Shown here piece by piece: positions 44,103 through 56,980 of a stretch of 64,000 bases of DNA. The position numbers were made by a program, and so were the translations under genes. Positions within the stretch are counted from its first letter, which is position 1. Every line of letters starts with the position of its first letter. Under the pieces are notes generated by a model that was given only the letters and a program-made list of their open reading frames with translations, did not search any database and was not told the DNA's origin. Origin of the DNA: Rhipicephalus microplus (taxonomy: Eukaryota; Arthropoda; Arachnida; Ixodida; Ixodidae); contig NC_134707.1 in NCBI RefSeq assembly GCF_043290135.1, positions 76,278,987-76,342,986 of the forward strand, in the 5' to 3' direction.

Positions 44103-47100
44103 TCGTGCTTTTCGAACATGTGTTTTAGCAAAATATATGACTGTCTGAATTTTGGGGTGGCAATTGAAATTGCCGTTCCTACGACTCAGTTGACCTCTCC
44201 CCGTTTGCAAACAGTGTGACGTCACTGCGGGCACCACGTCCACCATACCCTCTCTCGGAGCAGGTGCCGGTTGGCAAGAAAGTTCCACCGGCGGCATCTT
44301 TCTGCATTCTTTCGACAGAAATTTCTACATTGCTATGCTCTGAAGTCACAGCTTTTGAAAGAAGGGGGTCGCGGAATGGTCACTGCTCATAGTGGGGAAA
44401 TTTTCTAATCGTAGCTGGATGGAGGTAGGAACTTTATTTAGGTACTGAGAGACGCAACTAGCACGCTGTGGGCTTCACCTACGTAGATGCCAGCTATAAA
44501 AAAATCTGATCTTTTTCGAAAGCGAACGTCTTGAATGTATAAGGTGACTGGCACCATGGCATGGGTGTAAACTTATTCAATTTCCGTCGTGGCATGCGCA
44601 ATGCAGTTTTCAACGTGGTACGGCGTTGGCGGCGCCGTGGTTTTGAAGTGCTGTGCGCGAGGTCACGGATAGAATTCTCACTCATTGCGCAAAAGTTTGA
44701 TTGGAAATGAATGAAAAAAAAAGAAGCACTTCCTGCCGTGCGCTGGGCTGAGGTTAACATATCCTCGTGAAAGTTGGAGGGGATTTCTGCCGCTGCGTTT
44801 CTCAATAACCCGGTGAACCCAGTATTCATATGATGTAATACCCGACAACTTATTAATATATAATATTACCTGGCACAGTTAGCTTGCTGCATTTGACATT
44901 TACTACGTGTTTTCGTACCCACATTGCTTCTTTCTTCTAATGCGCATTGTCACTTCGTAAGATCGAGCCGTAAAAAGTACAAAGTGGATACGAAACGAAA
45001 ATCTCCACTGTTTCCATTAACACGTATGAGGTATCCGATAATACGAGTTATAGCCGTGGTGAAATGTAAATGCAGATGCGGCAACGCTACAACACGCGTA
45101 GTCGTATATATCACCCGGAGATCATGCACTTTTATTTTTCTGCACACCGCGCATAAGCTGAGATGTACCCAATCGCAGATGATCGCGTCAAATTGAACAA
45201 TCTCCGTGAACCACTCTAAAGAGCCCGCGAGGGCTGATTAAATACAGTCTCATTTCTCCAAGATCTCTAGATCGGGGAATAGATCTGTACGGCACTGTCC
45301 AATAACATGTCCCGCAGCACACACGAGTGCCATTACGCCGCCACCGTCCCCTACAAACACACGTACACAAAGCAAACACGTCCGTGGTCCCGGCGATGCT
45401 GCCTCCTCCGGCGAATCTTGTTTCCAGCGAGCGGGGTGAAACGTGTTTCTCATCTCGCCGCTGGCGCCGACCACCCAAGCTTTGTCGAACGGCCATAGCG
45501 GCCTAGGCGCCTCCGAGGGGCGATACCTGGACATCTGGTACTGATTTGAGCGTCGGCGGCTCATCAGTCAGAGATGCACAGCACGGTGGTCCGACGCCCG
45601 TAATCGGCGGAAGTTCGGCGTCGTGGCTTTCACCGGAGCACGAAGACGACACGTGTCGCATCTCTGCGCGGACCCGAAGGACAGCGGTGCTCCGTAGAGT
45701 AATTTCAGCCACGCAGCGCCCAGCGCGTGGAAACGGCAGGGCGTCTTGGCGCTGCTCCTTATCTCCACAAAATGAGGCGGCCGCCTTTCTTCCGTTCTAG
45801 CGGGCCGCGGCAAAGGGGTGGCCCGCCAAACGCAACAATGCAGACAAGTGAACACACCACCGTATGCGTCATCGGGTGCCTCTTTGAATGGGTGATAAAC
45901 AAGCAAAAGTTAAGTGTTCGGCGCAGCCTAAAGCTGCATCAAGTATGTAAAATACGATTCCAGGATAAAAATGTTTGTGTTTAAGCACAATCAGTCTTTG
46001 ACCACATATTAGACGGGAACAGAGTAATCCATAGGTCCGGCATCTTGCCTGGTTGCCGATCGACAAAGCGTGTCACCTATCGCCAGTCGACGTGACTGGC
46101 GTCTCAACGACCGGCGAAAAAATAAGGAACACCTGTTTTTGCGACGGGAGTTCACAAGTATTTTTTTTTAATTTGTCCGGTAACGCAAAGCGCAAAGATT
46201 GTGCTTAATAATATGCACTGCCACTGCCGCATGGTCAAGTTGCGCCAGCTATGGAAGAACAACAATTCAAAAACACGAAATACATAGGCCCTCCGAGATT
46301 CAAAGAGCGCCCCCACTAAGCCTGCTGTATTGATCATTTCAGTATGATTTTCGAAAATGATGCCGAATCCGCGCGAATAATTTGCTGTCTAAACTTAAGT
46401 ACATCAATCTGAAACGAGTAATAGCACCGTGTTCGTAGCTAACGAGCTGCACGACGGTCACTTGATGGATTCCAGGTGGACTGCTTTCGGCGGTGCGGCC
46501 TGTGCACCAGCTTCTCCGCAGCGCATGGTTACTAGCGGCGTTGGAAAACAAGGGCTCTCATCTGCTACCTACAGGTAGCATATACAGTGACCCTAGAGCA
46601 CATCGCTGTTGGGTGATGCCTAGCGCTCATTTTTTGTGGGCTTTCAGCATCAGTTAAGGTAAAACTATAATTCTTTTTTTATGGGACAAAACCATGCTCG
46701 TTGCCGCCGATGTGATGAACGATCTTCACATTTGCGCCACAATCAGAAAAAAAAAAGTTTTCCGAGCGGTGAACAGTACCTTAACGGAGCTGCACCACAC
46801 AAAATAATAATAATAGTAATAATACAATAAGATACAAATAAATAAAACTGCAACAATGACGATATTTTCGGTGTACCACGGTTAAATGAGATTAATAAGA
46901 TAACCGCATGAATAGCGAACCGACTTGGTCCATCAGCGAGAACAACAGATTTCCTTGTTTCTTTCGTTGTTTTTTTTTTCGGAATTCCGGCGGCAACGTA
47001 TTCGTATAGAAGTGCTCGCGCGTTTTATTTACAATTTCGTTTAAATGTCAGAAGTATCTCAATTTCGTTAATTGACTGTTCGCTCGCTGTGGTCCCCGGG

Positions 47101-48000
47101 TGCCCCATCGATCCTATCTCGTATCTTTCACTTTACACGCACAACACATGCACCCCTTTCTGAATCATTCAGAGCGGTGAGAAGACCATCGCGCGTGAAA
47201 AGGTCACCGTGTGATGCTGGCAGCACTAAAATTAGAAAGGAGCTTTTCAAATGAACGAAACGTAAGGTTCTGCAGAAAGCTCTCTGATTCCAATCAGCAT
47301 GACAGGTGCGTGGATTAGTGTGAAACATATGCCCGGGCCGGTAATCATGGCCAACAGGTTTGTAACTCCATGCCTGGCTTAGCGCGCCGCTATCGGAGGA
47401 GTAGAATATAGAGTACAGAGTAGACCCTAGAAACTCTGGCTCATACACACACTGGGGGACTGGCCAAGAGCCGATTAGTTTTAAAAAAATTGTGAGATCA
47501 ACGTTCAAATTCTGATTAATTAAGACATAATATGTACAATTGAACAAGAACTAAGAATAGAATAAAAATAAAGCCAATTTGAAGCAATGTGTCGCCAGAA
47601 TTTGGGGAAAAGAAGCAACTCTATAAAGTATAATTTAAACTAAACCTTTTTGAGCCTTCCGGTCATTCAACGATGACGTAGCTAGAGCACCTACAATATC
47701 ATTTATACGCAGGCCCTAGTGCCCTGGAACCCAATTTAACGTGATTAAATTTATGGGCATTGGAACCAACGATTTGAAAGTATTGACAACGTACGTCTTT
47801 TAATTTGCTGTGGGGAACGAACGTACCGACAGCAAATTCCTCAAAATTATTGTGGAGCTTATACTGATGCTGATAATTAACGCAGAGCTAGAATGACCGC
47901 TGAGAGTTCTGCTGCAAAGATGAACTGAAAATGGGGAAGACGAAGGGAAAAACGGCCATTCTAGAGTAGGAGAGAAAATCGCAATTCCACATTTTTCTTT
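44103..48000. other. No recognisable gene
   Basis: About 3.9 kb with no domain, matched exons or known repeats. A GC-rich part near 45300-45800 has several overlapping open frames on both strands but nothing that resembles a protein family. Confidence 0.4.
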
Positions 48001-48012
48001 ACTTTGTGAATC

Positions 48013-48104
48013 CAGGTGGTCTAAATTTCCGGAGCCCTCCACTACGGCGTCTCTCATAATCATATGGTGGTTTTGGGACGTTAAACCCCACATATCAATC
48101 AATC
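48013..48104 (+). mobile_element. 5'-truncated tick SINE
   Basis: Only the 3' half is present (CAGGTGGTCTAAATTTCCGG to CATATCAATCAATC). It is flanked by a perfect 12-bp duplication ACTTTGTGAATC (48001-48012 and 48105-48116). Confidence 0.9.
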
Positions 48105-48116
48105 ACTTTGTGAATC

Positions 48117-49690
48117 ATCCGTCTAGACATATGACGTACAGTCTTTATTGCCATATATATAGCGTTAAAGTGGTGCTAGGTTATTTTTACATCGTTTTTC
48201 TTTAATGTGATCAAACTGTATTCTGACAGAATCGTTGCAATTATACTTATTATACACATCTCATTAATTTGAAAGCGTTACTTCGTCGCTTGTATCACAA
48301 CACCTTGCAGAACCTAGCGACCATGAGTGCAAAAAAAAATTAATAAATGCAGCCATCGCAGGTATGCCGGTCGATGCGTAATTGTGGGCGCCGTTCTCCG
48401 ATATATGACGCTCTGTCGACCGTAGGCTTGGTCAACCGCCCCAGAAATGCTGATCTGATCTATCCGTCCAGGTGATTTGTCATTCCGCGTTGGCGCATTG
48501 CATCATCGCCTGGATATGAACCCACGACAGTCGTTGTTGCCTGTAAAGTGATGCGCTTGTTGTGCGCTAGGGTAAATGGATGGGAGAGAGCATTGTGCAA
48601 TGTGAGAGAAAGAAAAGTGCTGTACGTCAAGCACGCAGATGCAAGCAAACCATCGCTATGGCCCCCGCAATTCTCGTGATAGGGCTCGTGGCTTTTAAAA
48701 GTATGTCATGATCGTTGAAAACAACTCTTCCATGTTACTCTCAAGTGACGCGTTGCTAAAAAAAGTTCACTAATGTTTGTGCGTAATTAACTGCCACTTA
48801 TATGCTCTCGCCGTGCTCTCACTTGAAATCAATAGTTTCGCGAAGGATCCGTTGCTCGAAGCAAATAAAGTTGTTGAATCAACACAAAAGGGCAGCAATA
48901 TGGCTGTTGGCTGGATTCGAGGAAGTTTGTCCTCGCGCACACCACGATCGAGATACACATCTAATTATCTTCTACACATGTACAGTGTTGCTTCCGTAGT
49001 TGTAAGCTTTGGCGCGTATTCGTGCTGCCATCGTGCAGTGCCATTGTTGTTTACTGCTGTCAGTGAAATATTAGTGCCCCCCAGCTGAATGAAGGCAGCG
49101 GACGATTAATACAAACGAAAAATGCTTCGTCGGGCCACCATTCCTCGGCGGTCCCGCCTAGAAAACCTCTTTATTCGAACGTTTGAATTCCCTTCGCTGC
49201 TTTTTCTCGTGTTTCCGTTTACTTCTTCCTTCTTTTTGCGCGGTTATTTGAATCCTCGCCGCCCGAGACCGTCTGTCTCCGCGACGCGTCGCGCCTTCTA
49301 CATTGTTTTTCATTAGCATTTTTTGTCCTCCTCCCTTTTGTCCGATCAAAGCCGCAAAGCCGTAGAGCGGTAAAAGGTCGCGTGTCAACAACCTCGAAAG
49401 ATGTAGGAATGTGGCGGCTCCTATTGCCCATCTTTTGAAGCAATTGGCGCTGCCCGGTGCGGCGCGTTCGATTCTAACGTGACGTTGAAACCTTGCACTG
49501 ACGTCACGAAAACGCTCTAGGTGCAGGTTTTTACCACGTTGTTTCGTTATTCGAAAGCAGCGTAGCGTCATAAAACAATCAAATCGAACGCGCCGGCTAC
49601 CAGTTGCGAAACGGGATTGGCTCGCGCCCGCTGGTAGGTCGGAGCACGGTGTAAGAGTAGTTGGTTGGAGCAATAGTGAGCGCCGCTGCA
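48117..49690. other. No recognisable gene; 5' flank of the HP1 gene
   Basis: No domain seen. The last several hundred bases become GC-richer and probably include the HP1 promoter. A TCAGTT initiator-like match at 49700 is too weak to call. Confidence 0.4.
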
Positions 49691-49969
49691 TTCCATCGTT
49701 CAGTTGCCCGTAGGCCTAGCCAGAGCCGTTACGTTGTTACCGGCGTCTCTGTGACTTGCGCGTTTCGCCATAACGCGCTTCTTTCTTTCTTTTGTTCGAC
49801 GAGTTTTCAACGGTCGCAAGCTATCCTTCGTTTCTCGGACGCATTCGGTGTGCATGGCGCGCGGATTGGATTATTAGCGCCTACCTGAAGCCGTCGTCTT
49901 CACAGCGACGTTTTGACTCGCGCTTGGCGCGCAACGCTACACACTCAACCGGGCGTCCCCCACCACCCA

Positions 49970-50521
49970 ATGGAACAAACCGGCAACAGGAACGACAAGA
50001 ATAGAACCCACAAAGACGGCACCCCGGGGGAACCTGAGGAGTTCATCGTTGAAAAGATACTCGACCGGCGCGTGAGGCAGGGCAAAGTCGAATACCTGCT
50101 AAAGTGGAAGGGATACAGTGACAGCGAGAACACTTGGGAACCTGAGGAGAACCTCGACTGCCCGGGTCTCATATCGCAGTTCGAAGAGAAGCGCAAGCAA
50201 AAGGCCGAGTCACAGTCGACCAAGATGAAAGACGACGCCGACGCCCCGAGCCGCAAGAAGAAAAAACAGGATGGCGACGCCAAGCCACGTGGGTTCGACC
50301 GCGGCTTGGACCCGGACCGAATCATTGGAGCCACCAAATCGTCCGGTGAACTGATGTTCGTGATCAAGTGGAAGGATTGTGACGAGGCTGACATAGTGCC
50401 TGCTCGAGTCGCAAACATTCGCTGCCCGCAGGTGGTGATTCGTTTCTATGAAGAGCGTCTCGCTTGGGACCCTTGCGGCGGGCGAGACGAAGGCACCTCC
50501 GAGAAGGCGGCCAAGGCTTAG
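49970..50521 (+). CDS. Heterochromatin protein 1 (HP1/CBX family)
   Basis: The 183-residue protein has an N-terminal chromodomain (residues 23-77) that binds methylated histone H3 Lys9, a lysine-rich hinge (78-105), and a chromoshadow domain (106-168) for dimerisation and partner binding. The aromatic cage residues are F25 (in EEFIVEKI), W46 and Y49 (KWKGY), with [12 protein letters not shown] following. The chromoshadow has [28 protein letters not shown] and [11 protein letters not shown]166 is the expected PxVxL-binding tryptophan. I chose ATG 49970 because homology and length (HP1 about 180-210) begin there; the open frame extends 19 codons upstream without similarity. The coding region is a single exon, which is unusual for HP1, and nothing is damaged. 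It acts in the nucleus on pericentromeric chromatin and silenced repeats. Confidence 0.95.
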   Translation: MEQTGNRNDKNRTHKDGTPGEPEEFIVEKILDRRVRQGKVEYLLKWKGYSDSENTWEPEENLDCPGLISQFEEKRKQKAESQSTKMKDDADAPSRKKKKQDGDAKPRGFDRGLDPDRIIGATKSSGELMFVIKWKDCDEADIVPARVANIRCPQVVIRFYEERLAWDPCGGRDEGTSEKAAKA

Positions 50522-51160
50522 CAAGCTCGAATGGAGGGGAAAAACAAAATGCCCGCCGTTGACCATCCACCGGCTGCAAATTAGCTCGTCCAGCGTTTCG
50601 CTTTTGTTCGAAATGGGTGGACTGGGCTAACTCTTCCAAAACCACTGCGTAGCTCCTGTTTTTCTTTGTGTTCTCCTTGTGGTATTTTTTTTCTTTTTGC
50701 TTCGAGTTCTTTTCAGCCATTTGTTCCTCTGTTTGTGAGTTCTTCAATGCAGTTTTTATCCGGACTCCCTGCATCGGACACTGTGCGGTGACAAAACCAA
50801 CTGACTTTGTTTTTTTTTTTGTTTTTTTTACGGTGCCGTAAACGTCCAAGCTAGGACTTTTTTCCGTGCCTACGTATTGGCTTTATGAAAATATGTAACC
50901 TCATGGGCGCGGGAACTTCACAGCGCCCGCAAGGCTTGTTGGCCGACGTTCACAAAGTTGAAAAACAAAATCCATAGCTTTCAGGCAACAAAATGTGATC
51001 CACCGTTTGAGATGTTTGTCTTGACTAGGTTGCGGCCTGTTAGCGTATAATCCCACTTTTCTTTCTTTTTTCATTATCTTTTTTCTCGCTACTCGTTCAC
51101 ATATCTGGTTTCAATCGTTTGTTGTGTTGTTGTTTGCTATTGTACAAAACAGGAGCTCTC

Positions 51161-51166
51161 ATTAAA
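51161..51166 (+). terminator. Polyadenylation signal of the HP1 gene
   Basis: ATTAAA sits about 640 bp after the HP1 stop, with a T-rich stretch just beyond. A second candidate, AATAAA, is at 51664-51669. Confidence 0.5.
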
Positions 51167-51685
51167 GAACTTTTTTGAACCCTTGACAAATTTATTTGGC
51201 GGGAAACATCATTCCTTTGCCTATCGTGGTCTTTTTTTTTTAACGGGTCACTGCTGCTGTCAGCCGTGTGCTGTATTTGCAGAACTGTTGGGACGGTTGC
51301 ATATCGCTTTTGGGCCGCTGTTTGACATAACGGTGCGCCTCAATTGGCACGGCATGTCGTATCGTAGGTCACTGTTTTTAAGCAACTCTCGGCTGTGTCA
51401 TGCACTATCTATGCCTTTCAGAAGTAGAGGTTTTCAATTTATAAACATATATCACTGTGCCCCGTGCACACTTGAAACAGTGATATGAAGAATGCCTGCA
51501 GATTCTTGATGCAGTGCTCTCTTTGGCACTAGGCCGTAAATTTAGGATCCCGGTTCGCCACTATGAAGAAAAAAAAAAGGGTTGCACAGTTGTAATGAAT
51601 ATGTCAGCCTGCTTTGTTGTGTCTAGCTTCTGAGGAAGTGTCGCGTTTCTTTTGTAAATTCAGCAATAAATTCGCGCTTTCGGAA

Positions 51686-51757
51686 CAGTGCAGTCTTGTG
51701 TAAGTAGGAATCTTGCACGACAGAGTGCAAGATTCCTACCTAGACAAGACTGCACTG
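51686..51757. repeat. 72-bp near-perfect hairpin
   Basis: Arms 51686-51718 and 51725-51757 (33 bp each) pair with two mismatches around a 6-nt loop (GACAGA). The arms contain GTAGGAATCTTGCAC and its complement. It could be a microRNA precursor or a small palindromic repeat. Confidence 0.8.
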
Positions 51758-52650
51758 CTATACTACTGTAAGCCAGTGGAAGATATGCAGTTTGTCCAAT
51801 AATGCCATGCAGAATAGCTAAGAATCTGTCCCAGATTATGAACACTAAAGTGATATCGTATAACTAAGGCTGGGTTTCAAGTGCAACTGTATTTGCAGTT
51901 TGTCACGTTATGTCACACAGCACAGGCAGGACTTGCTGTTGCGGTATATGAACACGGAAGTGGCAGCTTGTTTGTCAAGTACGACTACTTCTCCATGGCT
52001 TCACTGCGGGCATTGTAGCTGCATGCAATCTCAGCCACACTTTATGTTCTCGATTGTCTCAGCTTGCACGGGGGAGCGTGTTTTCACACTCAATAGGTGT
52101 TTTTTTTTGTCGGGATTTATGCACATGTAATCAACCAGACATTGTGCTTACTGTGACTTAAGCCATTTTACAGCATACCGGGGGGCAAGATGGACTGGTA
52201 AAGGCATTACAATCTGTGCATTTCAAATGGAAAACGCTCGTTTCAACTCCTTTTGAGGCCTGCTGGCCAGCTCCTGTAGAAATTAAACCCCATGTGTAAT
52301 AAAATTTTTAAATTTCTACTCAGACCATCATAGAAAGCTTGTCCAGACTAACATTTCTGAAACTAACCATACTACCTCATTACCGATAGTTAAAAACAAA
52401 GATGGTGATTTGGCTTCCGAGATGTGTGAGCAATCTCGGAGGTAAAGTTTTTGAACATACACTGCAGCTACATCTGCCATGTGCACTCATCTGTTTAGCT
52501 GCAGTTTGAGGGCTGTTAAGAACGAAGCTACGGCATTACGAGCCCTGAGGCCCCTCAAATATATCTCCAATGGTGTGCGCTACTTATAAATTGCCATGTT
52601 AAAACTGTGTCGGTTCCAATTAAGTTTGTATTTCATAAACTGGAAAGACT
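51758..52650. other. No recognisable gene
   Basis: AT-rich sequence without domains or known repeats. Confidence 0.4.
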
Positions 52651-52654
52651 AAAA

Positions 52655-53105
52655 TAAATACGAATGGAGGTCACATATTCAGGACTTGACTGTGAGAGAG
52701 TGGAAACAGGCGGACATTTAGGCTATATGGTCCGCTTTCCTAGTCCGGGAAACCGCATGACGAGGCTTGGACTCGTACCCGTCTCACCAGGGTCCCTTGA
52801 GACTCCAGCGAGAAGCAGTCAAGGAGGGCGATCCCCTATGCCTCTTGAGAAGGGGTAGAAGTAGTGAGCAGGTGGAGATTTTTCGCAGGTGCCCACACTC
52901 TGTGGAAGATGTCACAAACCTCCCCACAGGGTGGGCACCACCCATTGATGTTTGTATTGAAGTGTTTGATAATTGCAGGACAGAGTAAAGTACCTGTCTG
53001 CAGGCACGTTAAAGTTTGCCCATCTGCTTTACCAGGCAATTTTCCAGGCTCATTTGCAGGAGCCTGGAAAAGGCGGTGAGCATCACGATAATAAAACATA
53101 ATTTC
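52655..53105 (-). pseudogene. I-like LINE C-terminal fragment, decayed
   Basis: The minus strand encodes YRDAHRLFQAPANEPGKLPG, LQTGTLLCPAIIKHFNTNIN, and CPPCGEVCDIFHRVW, which line up with the C-terminal zinc-motif region of the I-like LINE at 33950-34200. The frame then breaks, and remnants of the last motif (LLDCFSLESQGTLVRR) continue in another frame. It is an old 5'-truncated insertion. Confidence 0.7.
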
Positions 53106-53555
53106 TGTGAACTGCAGCAGTGGTGTACTGGTTGGTAGTCATAAGCGCTGGGGTGAGGAGCCCCGTGGGTAAGTGATCAGGCGGCCGCGTCAGCAGCCTC
53201 ATAACCTTGTAAAGCCTGATGGCCAGGAGTCCATATTACACATTTCAAGGTTCCATCAGCAACAGCCCGTCTTAGAATATGGCTAGCTAAGGGGGATATC
53301 TCCGCTGCTAAGTAGTGAGCACACACTTTTTTTTTTGGAATCCGTTATCATCGTTGTGCAAATACAGCAAACAAAAATGACAATGAACGTCTTTAGAAAA
53401 ACGAACAATGTAAACTGGTCTATGCCGAGTGCATTTCTCATTGGAGCTTGCCCCAAGTGGTCACCTTGCAAGTAAAGTGTCGTACTGCAGAGCTCTGTGG
53501 GTCATGTTTGACTTGTGACGACACCAGCAGGCATTTTGACGCGGGTCAAATGGTC
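53106..53555. other. No recognisable gene
   Basis: No feature seen. Confidence 0.4.
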
Positions 53556-53559
53556 TACC

Positions 53560-53790
53560 ATAAGGGAGCAGTGGTTAGAGTGCCCGGCTGCTGAACCGAA
53601 GGTCGCCGGTTAAATTCCCGCTGTGGCGGTTGCATTTATGGGGAGGCGAAACGGTAGAGACCCGTCCACTGTGTCTTGTTAGTGAAAGTTAAATGACACT
53701 AGGTGGCCAAAATTTCTTGAGCCCTCTACAACGCCTTCTCGTATAATCGTAGCTTGGTTTTGAGACGTAAGACCCCAGATATTATTACCA
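53560..53790 (+). mobile_element. Old full-length tick SINE with tRNA-like head
   Basis: The tRNA-derived head (AGCAGTGGTTAGAGTGCCCG, B box GGTCGCCGGTTAAATTCCC) is followed by the GGCGGTTGCATTTATGGGGA core and a TTTTGAGACGTAAGACCCCA tail, all with many changes. Confidence 0.8.
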
Positions 53791-55203
53791 TGCATGTAAA
53801 ATGCATGAACGCCTGGGTAAATACAAACAAGCGCACATTGAGAAACCCGAGGCATTCAAAATCGACCCAGTGCCACCCTTCATGGCATGCCTGTCAATAT
53901 TTGTTCTGGCACGTAAAACTCTCAGACGTTGTCACTGATTGTAGCTCCTCTGGGCTCTCACCAAAACTTCCGCAGGCTCTCACTAAACTTGTATTCTTTC
54001 TTTGTTCTGGTGGTTTTCCAAGCTTGCGGCTACAACATGCATCGAAGAAATATTTGTTCATACTTACCTACTGCTAGCACAAAGCACGGATCTCTTTCTA
54101 CTCCAGATGGAATGGACAGCTCGCACATAACGCCATGCACACATCTTTGGACATGCTCGTACTACAAAACTGCAACTACAACGGCGTCCAAGCAGCATGT
54201 TTGCTGGCGCGGATAAAAGTTTACATCTGATAAGGACGTCGCTGGAATGTTGCTGGCATCTCTGCCTGAAAAACAACCACTTGCTAGGGAGCCCCTAAAC
54301 AACTCGGAAGTTCTGAGACCACGAAGCGGCTTTCTTTTAGCTTCCAATATCCTTCCTAAAAACGCTGTCTCAATCTTGTCATCTATTTTATCGCGCAACA
54401 TGGGGACAGTGTCGGCACTGAGCTTATTAAAACTTCGCGATTTTCATCTATATGCCGTTATTTCTGCTAGCACAGTGAAAAACGCACGAAACAAAGTGGG
54501 ATTGGTTGATTGTGCATGATAGTTCTGTGATACGAGGCCGGACAAACGCGCGACTGCACTGCAGAGCATGGTAGGAGACCATTACAGCATGGTAGGAGCA
54601 TGGTAGGAGACCAATACAAACCAATCGAGAGCCAATTTCCTGGTGGATGTGACGCGAACAGACCACTGGCACAAAGAATCGTGACAGACCACTGGCACAA
54701 GGAACTAACGCATGGAGAGAACGTCGTGCTCATTCTCTGTAATTGTGGAGCTTACTTAGGGGCCATCGAGCTATCATGTACAGACAACGTGCTCATGGTG
54801 ATGCTAAATATGGCTTCCTGCATCACTGGTAGTACTACACGGTGGCTTCAGGGACGTCCTGTGCTTGTCGCAGGCAAGGTTACTTACCTGCGGTTGTTAC
54901 ACATATTGAGGCACATGACAGAAGTTAAAGAAAACGTGGAGGCATGACACGAGAAATCGTCAAAATAGAAAATCTGCCTGAAGTGGTACTGCTCCCTTGA
55001 TAACTTCTGGTCATGTTAGAGCTGCGCAAGTTTCAAGTCAATTTATTTCAGTTTGTATTTTATTACTCAGAAATGCATTCAACAAAGATACATTGATACG
55101 GGAGGAGGTCTCAGTCTGCACACATCGTGTTAGTAAACCACAATATGGACAAGCTTTGACGAGTCAACTAGACCATCAACTACTCACCCAAAGAACGCAG
55201 GAT
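53791..55203. other. No recognisable gene
   Basis: Contains a short direct repeat (CATGGTAGGAGACCA-like, 54566-54612). The open frames have no domains. Confidence 0.4.
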
Positions 55204-55375
55204 CGAACCTCGCCGTAATTGCTGCTTTTCAATGGTGATGAAATGCTGTAAGCCAGTATACTTAGATGCAGGTGCACCTTAAATAATCCCAGGTGGTGAA
55301 ATGTACTGGACTATGGCCGTCTCACAATGACATCATGGTTTTTGAGACATAAAGCCCAAAAAATCATTATTACTG
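55204..55375 (+). mobile_element. Old tick SINE copy
   Basis: GCAGGTGCACCTTAAATAAT, CCCAGGTGGTGAAATGTACT and TTTTTGAGACATAAAGCCCA match the SINE body at low identity. Confidence 0.65.
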
Positions 55376-56980
55376 AGTAAATACAACATAATAAGTCAAT
55401 AAAGTTTTTAAAAAGTGGCACTGTGTCAAATATAAATTTAAACACTGCCTAAAGGAATCAATGGAACCCTCCTTAGTAGCTACAGCTAGTAGATTTCATA
55501 AGAAAGCTGATGAAATACTTGCTGTAAACTTGGCACACTTACCTCTGGACTTGGGTGACTATAGCTACTAAATGCAGGGAAGCAAGTGTGCAAAACACTG
55601 CCTGGCTAGTATTTTACCTCTCTATCAACTGACATCGATGTTTGAAGCTTAGGCGGGCTGTGGGGATTGCTCAGTGTGCTTGGCAAACCTGTAATGCTGT
55701 ATTTGGTTCATAATTCATTTGATTTTAAAGGGGCAAGGCCACCACATTAGTGGCTTGTGGTTTCTTTCCTGCCAGTGTTTCATATAGCTCCAGGAAGCAA
55801 GATTCTTTCATTCTCGCTAAATAATTTAATATTGAATTTTTTATGCGGACGATTTTCAGTTTCTGGGCGCAGAGTTGGGCTCAGCTGTAGCAGTGCACGT
55901 AGCTTGGTCATGCGTGCCAGAGCATCGGGGCTGCAGCAGCTGCGGTGCTCTGCCGGTATGTACGTGGTGGAATGTCGGCATGAGCATTTGGGGGGGGGGG
56001 TGCAAATTCAGGGAGGGTGGTCGCCCACACATGCCTGCGCCAATAGGCTCGTGTACATGGACGCGGCGGGGGCAGGCTGAGCTGAGTGGCGGGTTCAGCT
56101 TACCTCGACGCGCCCGAGTTTATATGAACTCGCACGGACGAGTTGAGGTGAGCGGTGATCGCAGCGACGCTTTGCGTCGAGGCGAGCCGAAAGCCCGTCT
56201 TCCGGTACCGGTTTCCGCTCCTCCAAGCCTGCGCTCTCGCCGCTGTGGGCTGCGGTTGTTTACGCAGTTGTCGCTCCTCCACCGCGATGGCTGTCTTGGT
56301 GTTTTTTATCAGTTTGCACCAGCTGTACTTCATGGTTGTGTTGGTGTCTTGGCTAACACTGCACAACGTGATGGCAGCAGTGGTTCTGTTGCGGCACAGC
56401 GCTCGCCGCAGGCGTATCCGCAGCCTGACGCACCGTCCCGTTCACCCCTGGCTGGTCTCTCCAGGAATTCGCCGTGATTCACGGTTTGTAACGCCTTTCA
56501 TTTGTGTACCTGATGCTGTGGAAAATCCTTTGAAGCCCTACACGCGAGTCATTTTTTGCAATAGTTGTGGCTTGTCGCTAATGCGAATTAAGCAGCGCCC
56601 TGAACCTCGTTGAAAATTTGAAATTGAAAACAATAAGCAGTTTTTAAATGAAAATGACTAAAGACCCTCATCAATCGTTGAAACAAAGTGTACAGTTCCA
56701 CCACAATTAAGTGCACCGTGTTCCTCTTGCCTCATACGCTCACTCTGTTTGGCTAATCTGATTTCTGTGGCTTTTGGACTGGACAGTGAGATCCTTACAC
56801 GGTGAATTTTTAATCTGAGGGCTTGTAATTTCAATTGGAATGCAATATACATTTTTGAGTAAAATTTCTATCGGCTTACGTAAAAATTCATACGGCCGCA
56901 TACCATTTTGCCGTAATTTTACACCTCTATTTCTATTGTGCCTCGTTTATGCTTAAAAATGAAAGTAATTTGCTATTTTT
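55376..56980. other. No supported gene
   Basis: A GC-rich stretch (55870-56600) has open frames up to 200 codons, but none has a domain or consistent splice sites. The G run at 55989-56000 is a simple repeat. Confidence 0.4.

Noticed and set aside
43830..44297. 155-codon minus-strand gene
   Set aside because: Only its C-terminal half matches anything, and that is a LINE remnant.
45188..45800. Overlapping open frames in a GC-rich patch
   Set aside because: Frames on both strands are equally open because of base composition, and none has a domain.
53560..53640. Possible tRNA gene
   Set aside because: The tRNA-like part is continuous with the SINE body and has a damaged B box, so it is a SINE head.
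55875..56613. Long GC-rich open frames, one with a weak resemblance to Harbinger transposase
   Set aside because: The resemblance is a few arginines and an HPW motif; there is no catalytic triad and no splice support.
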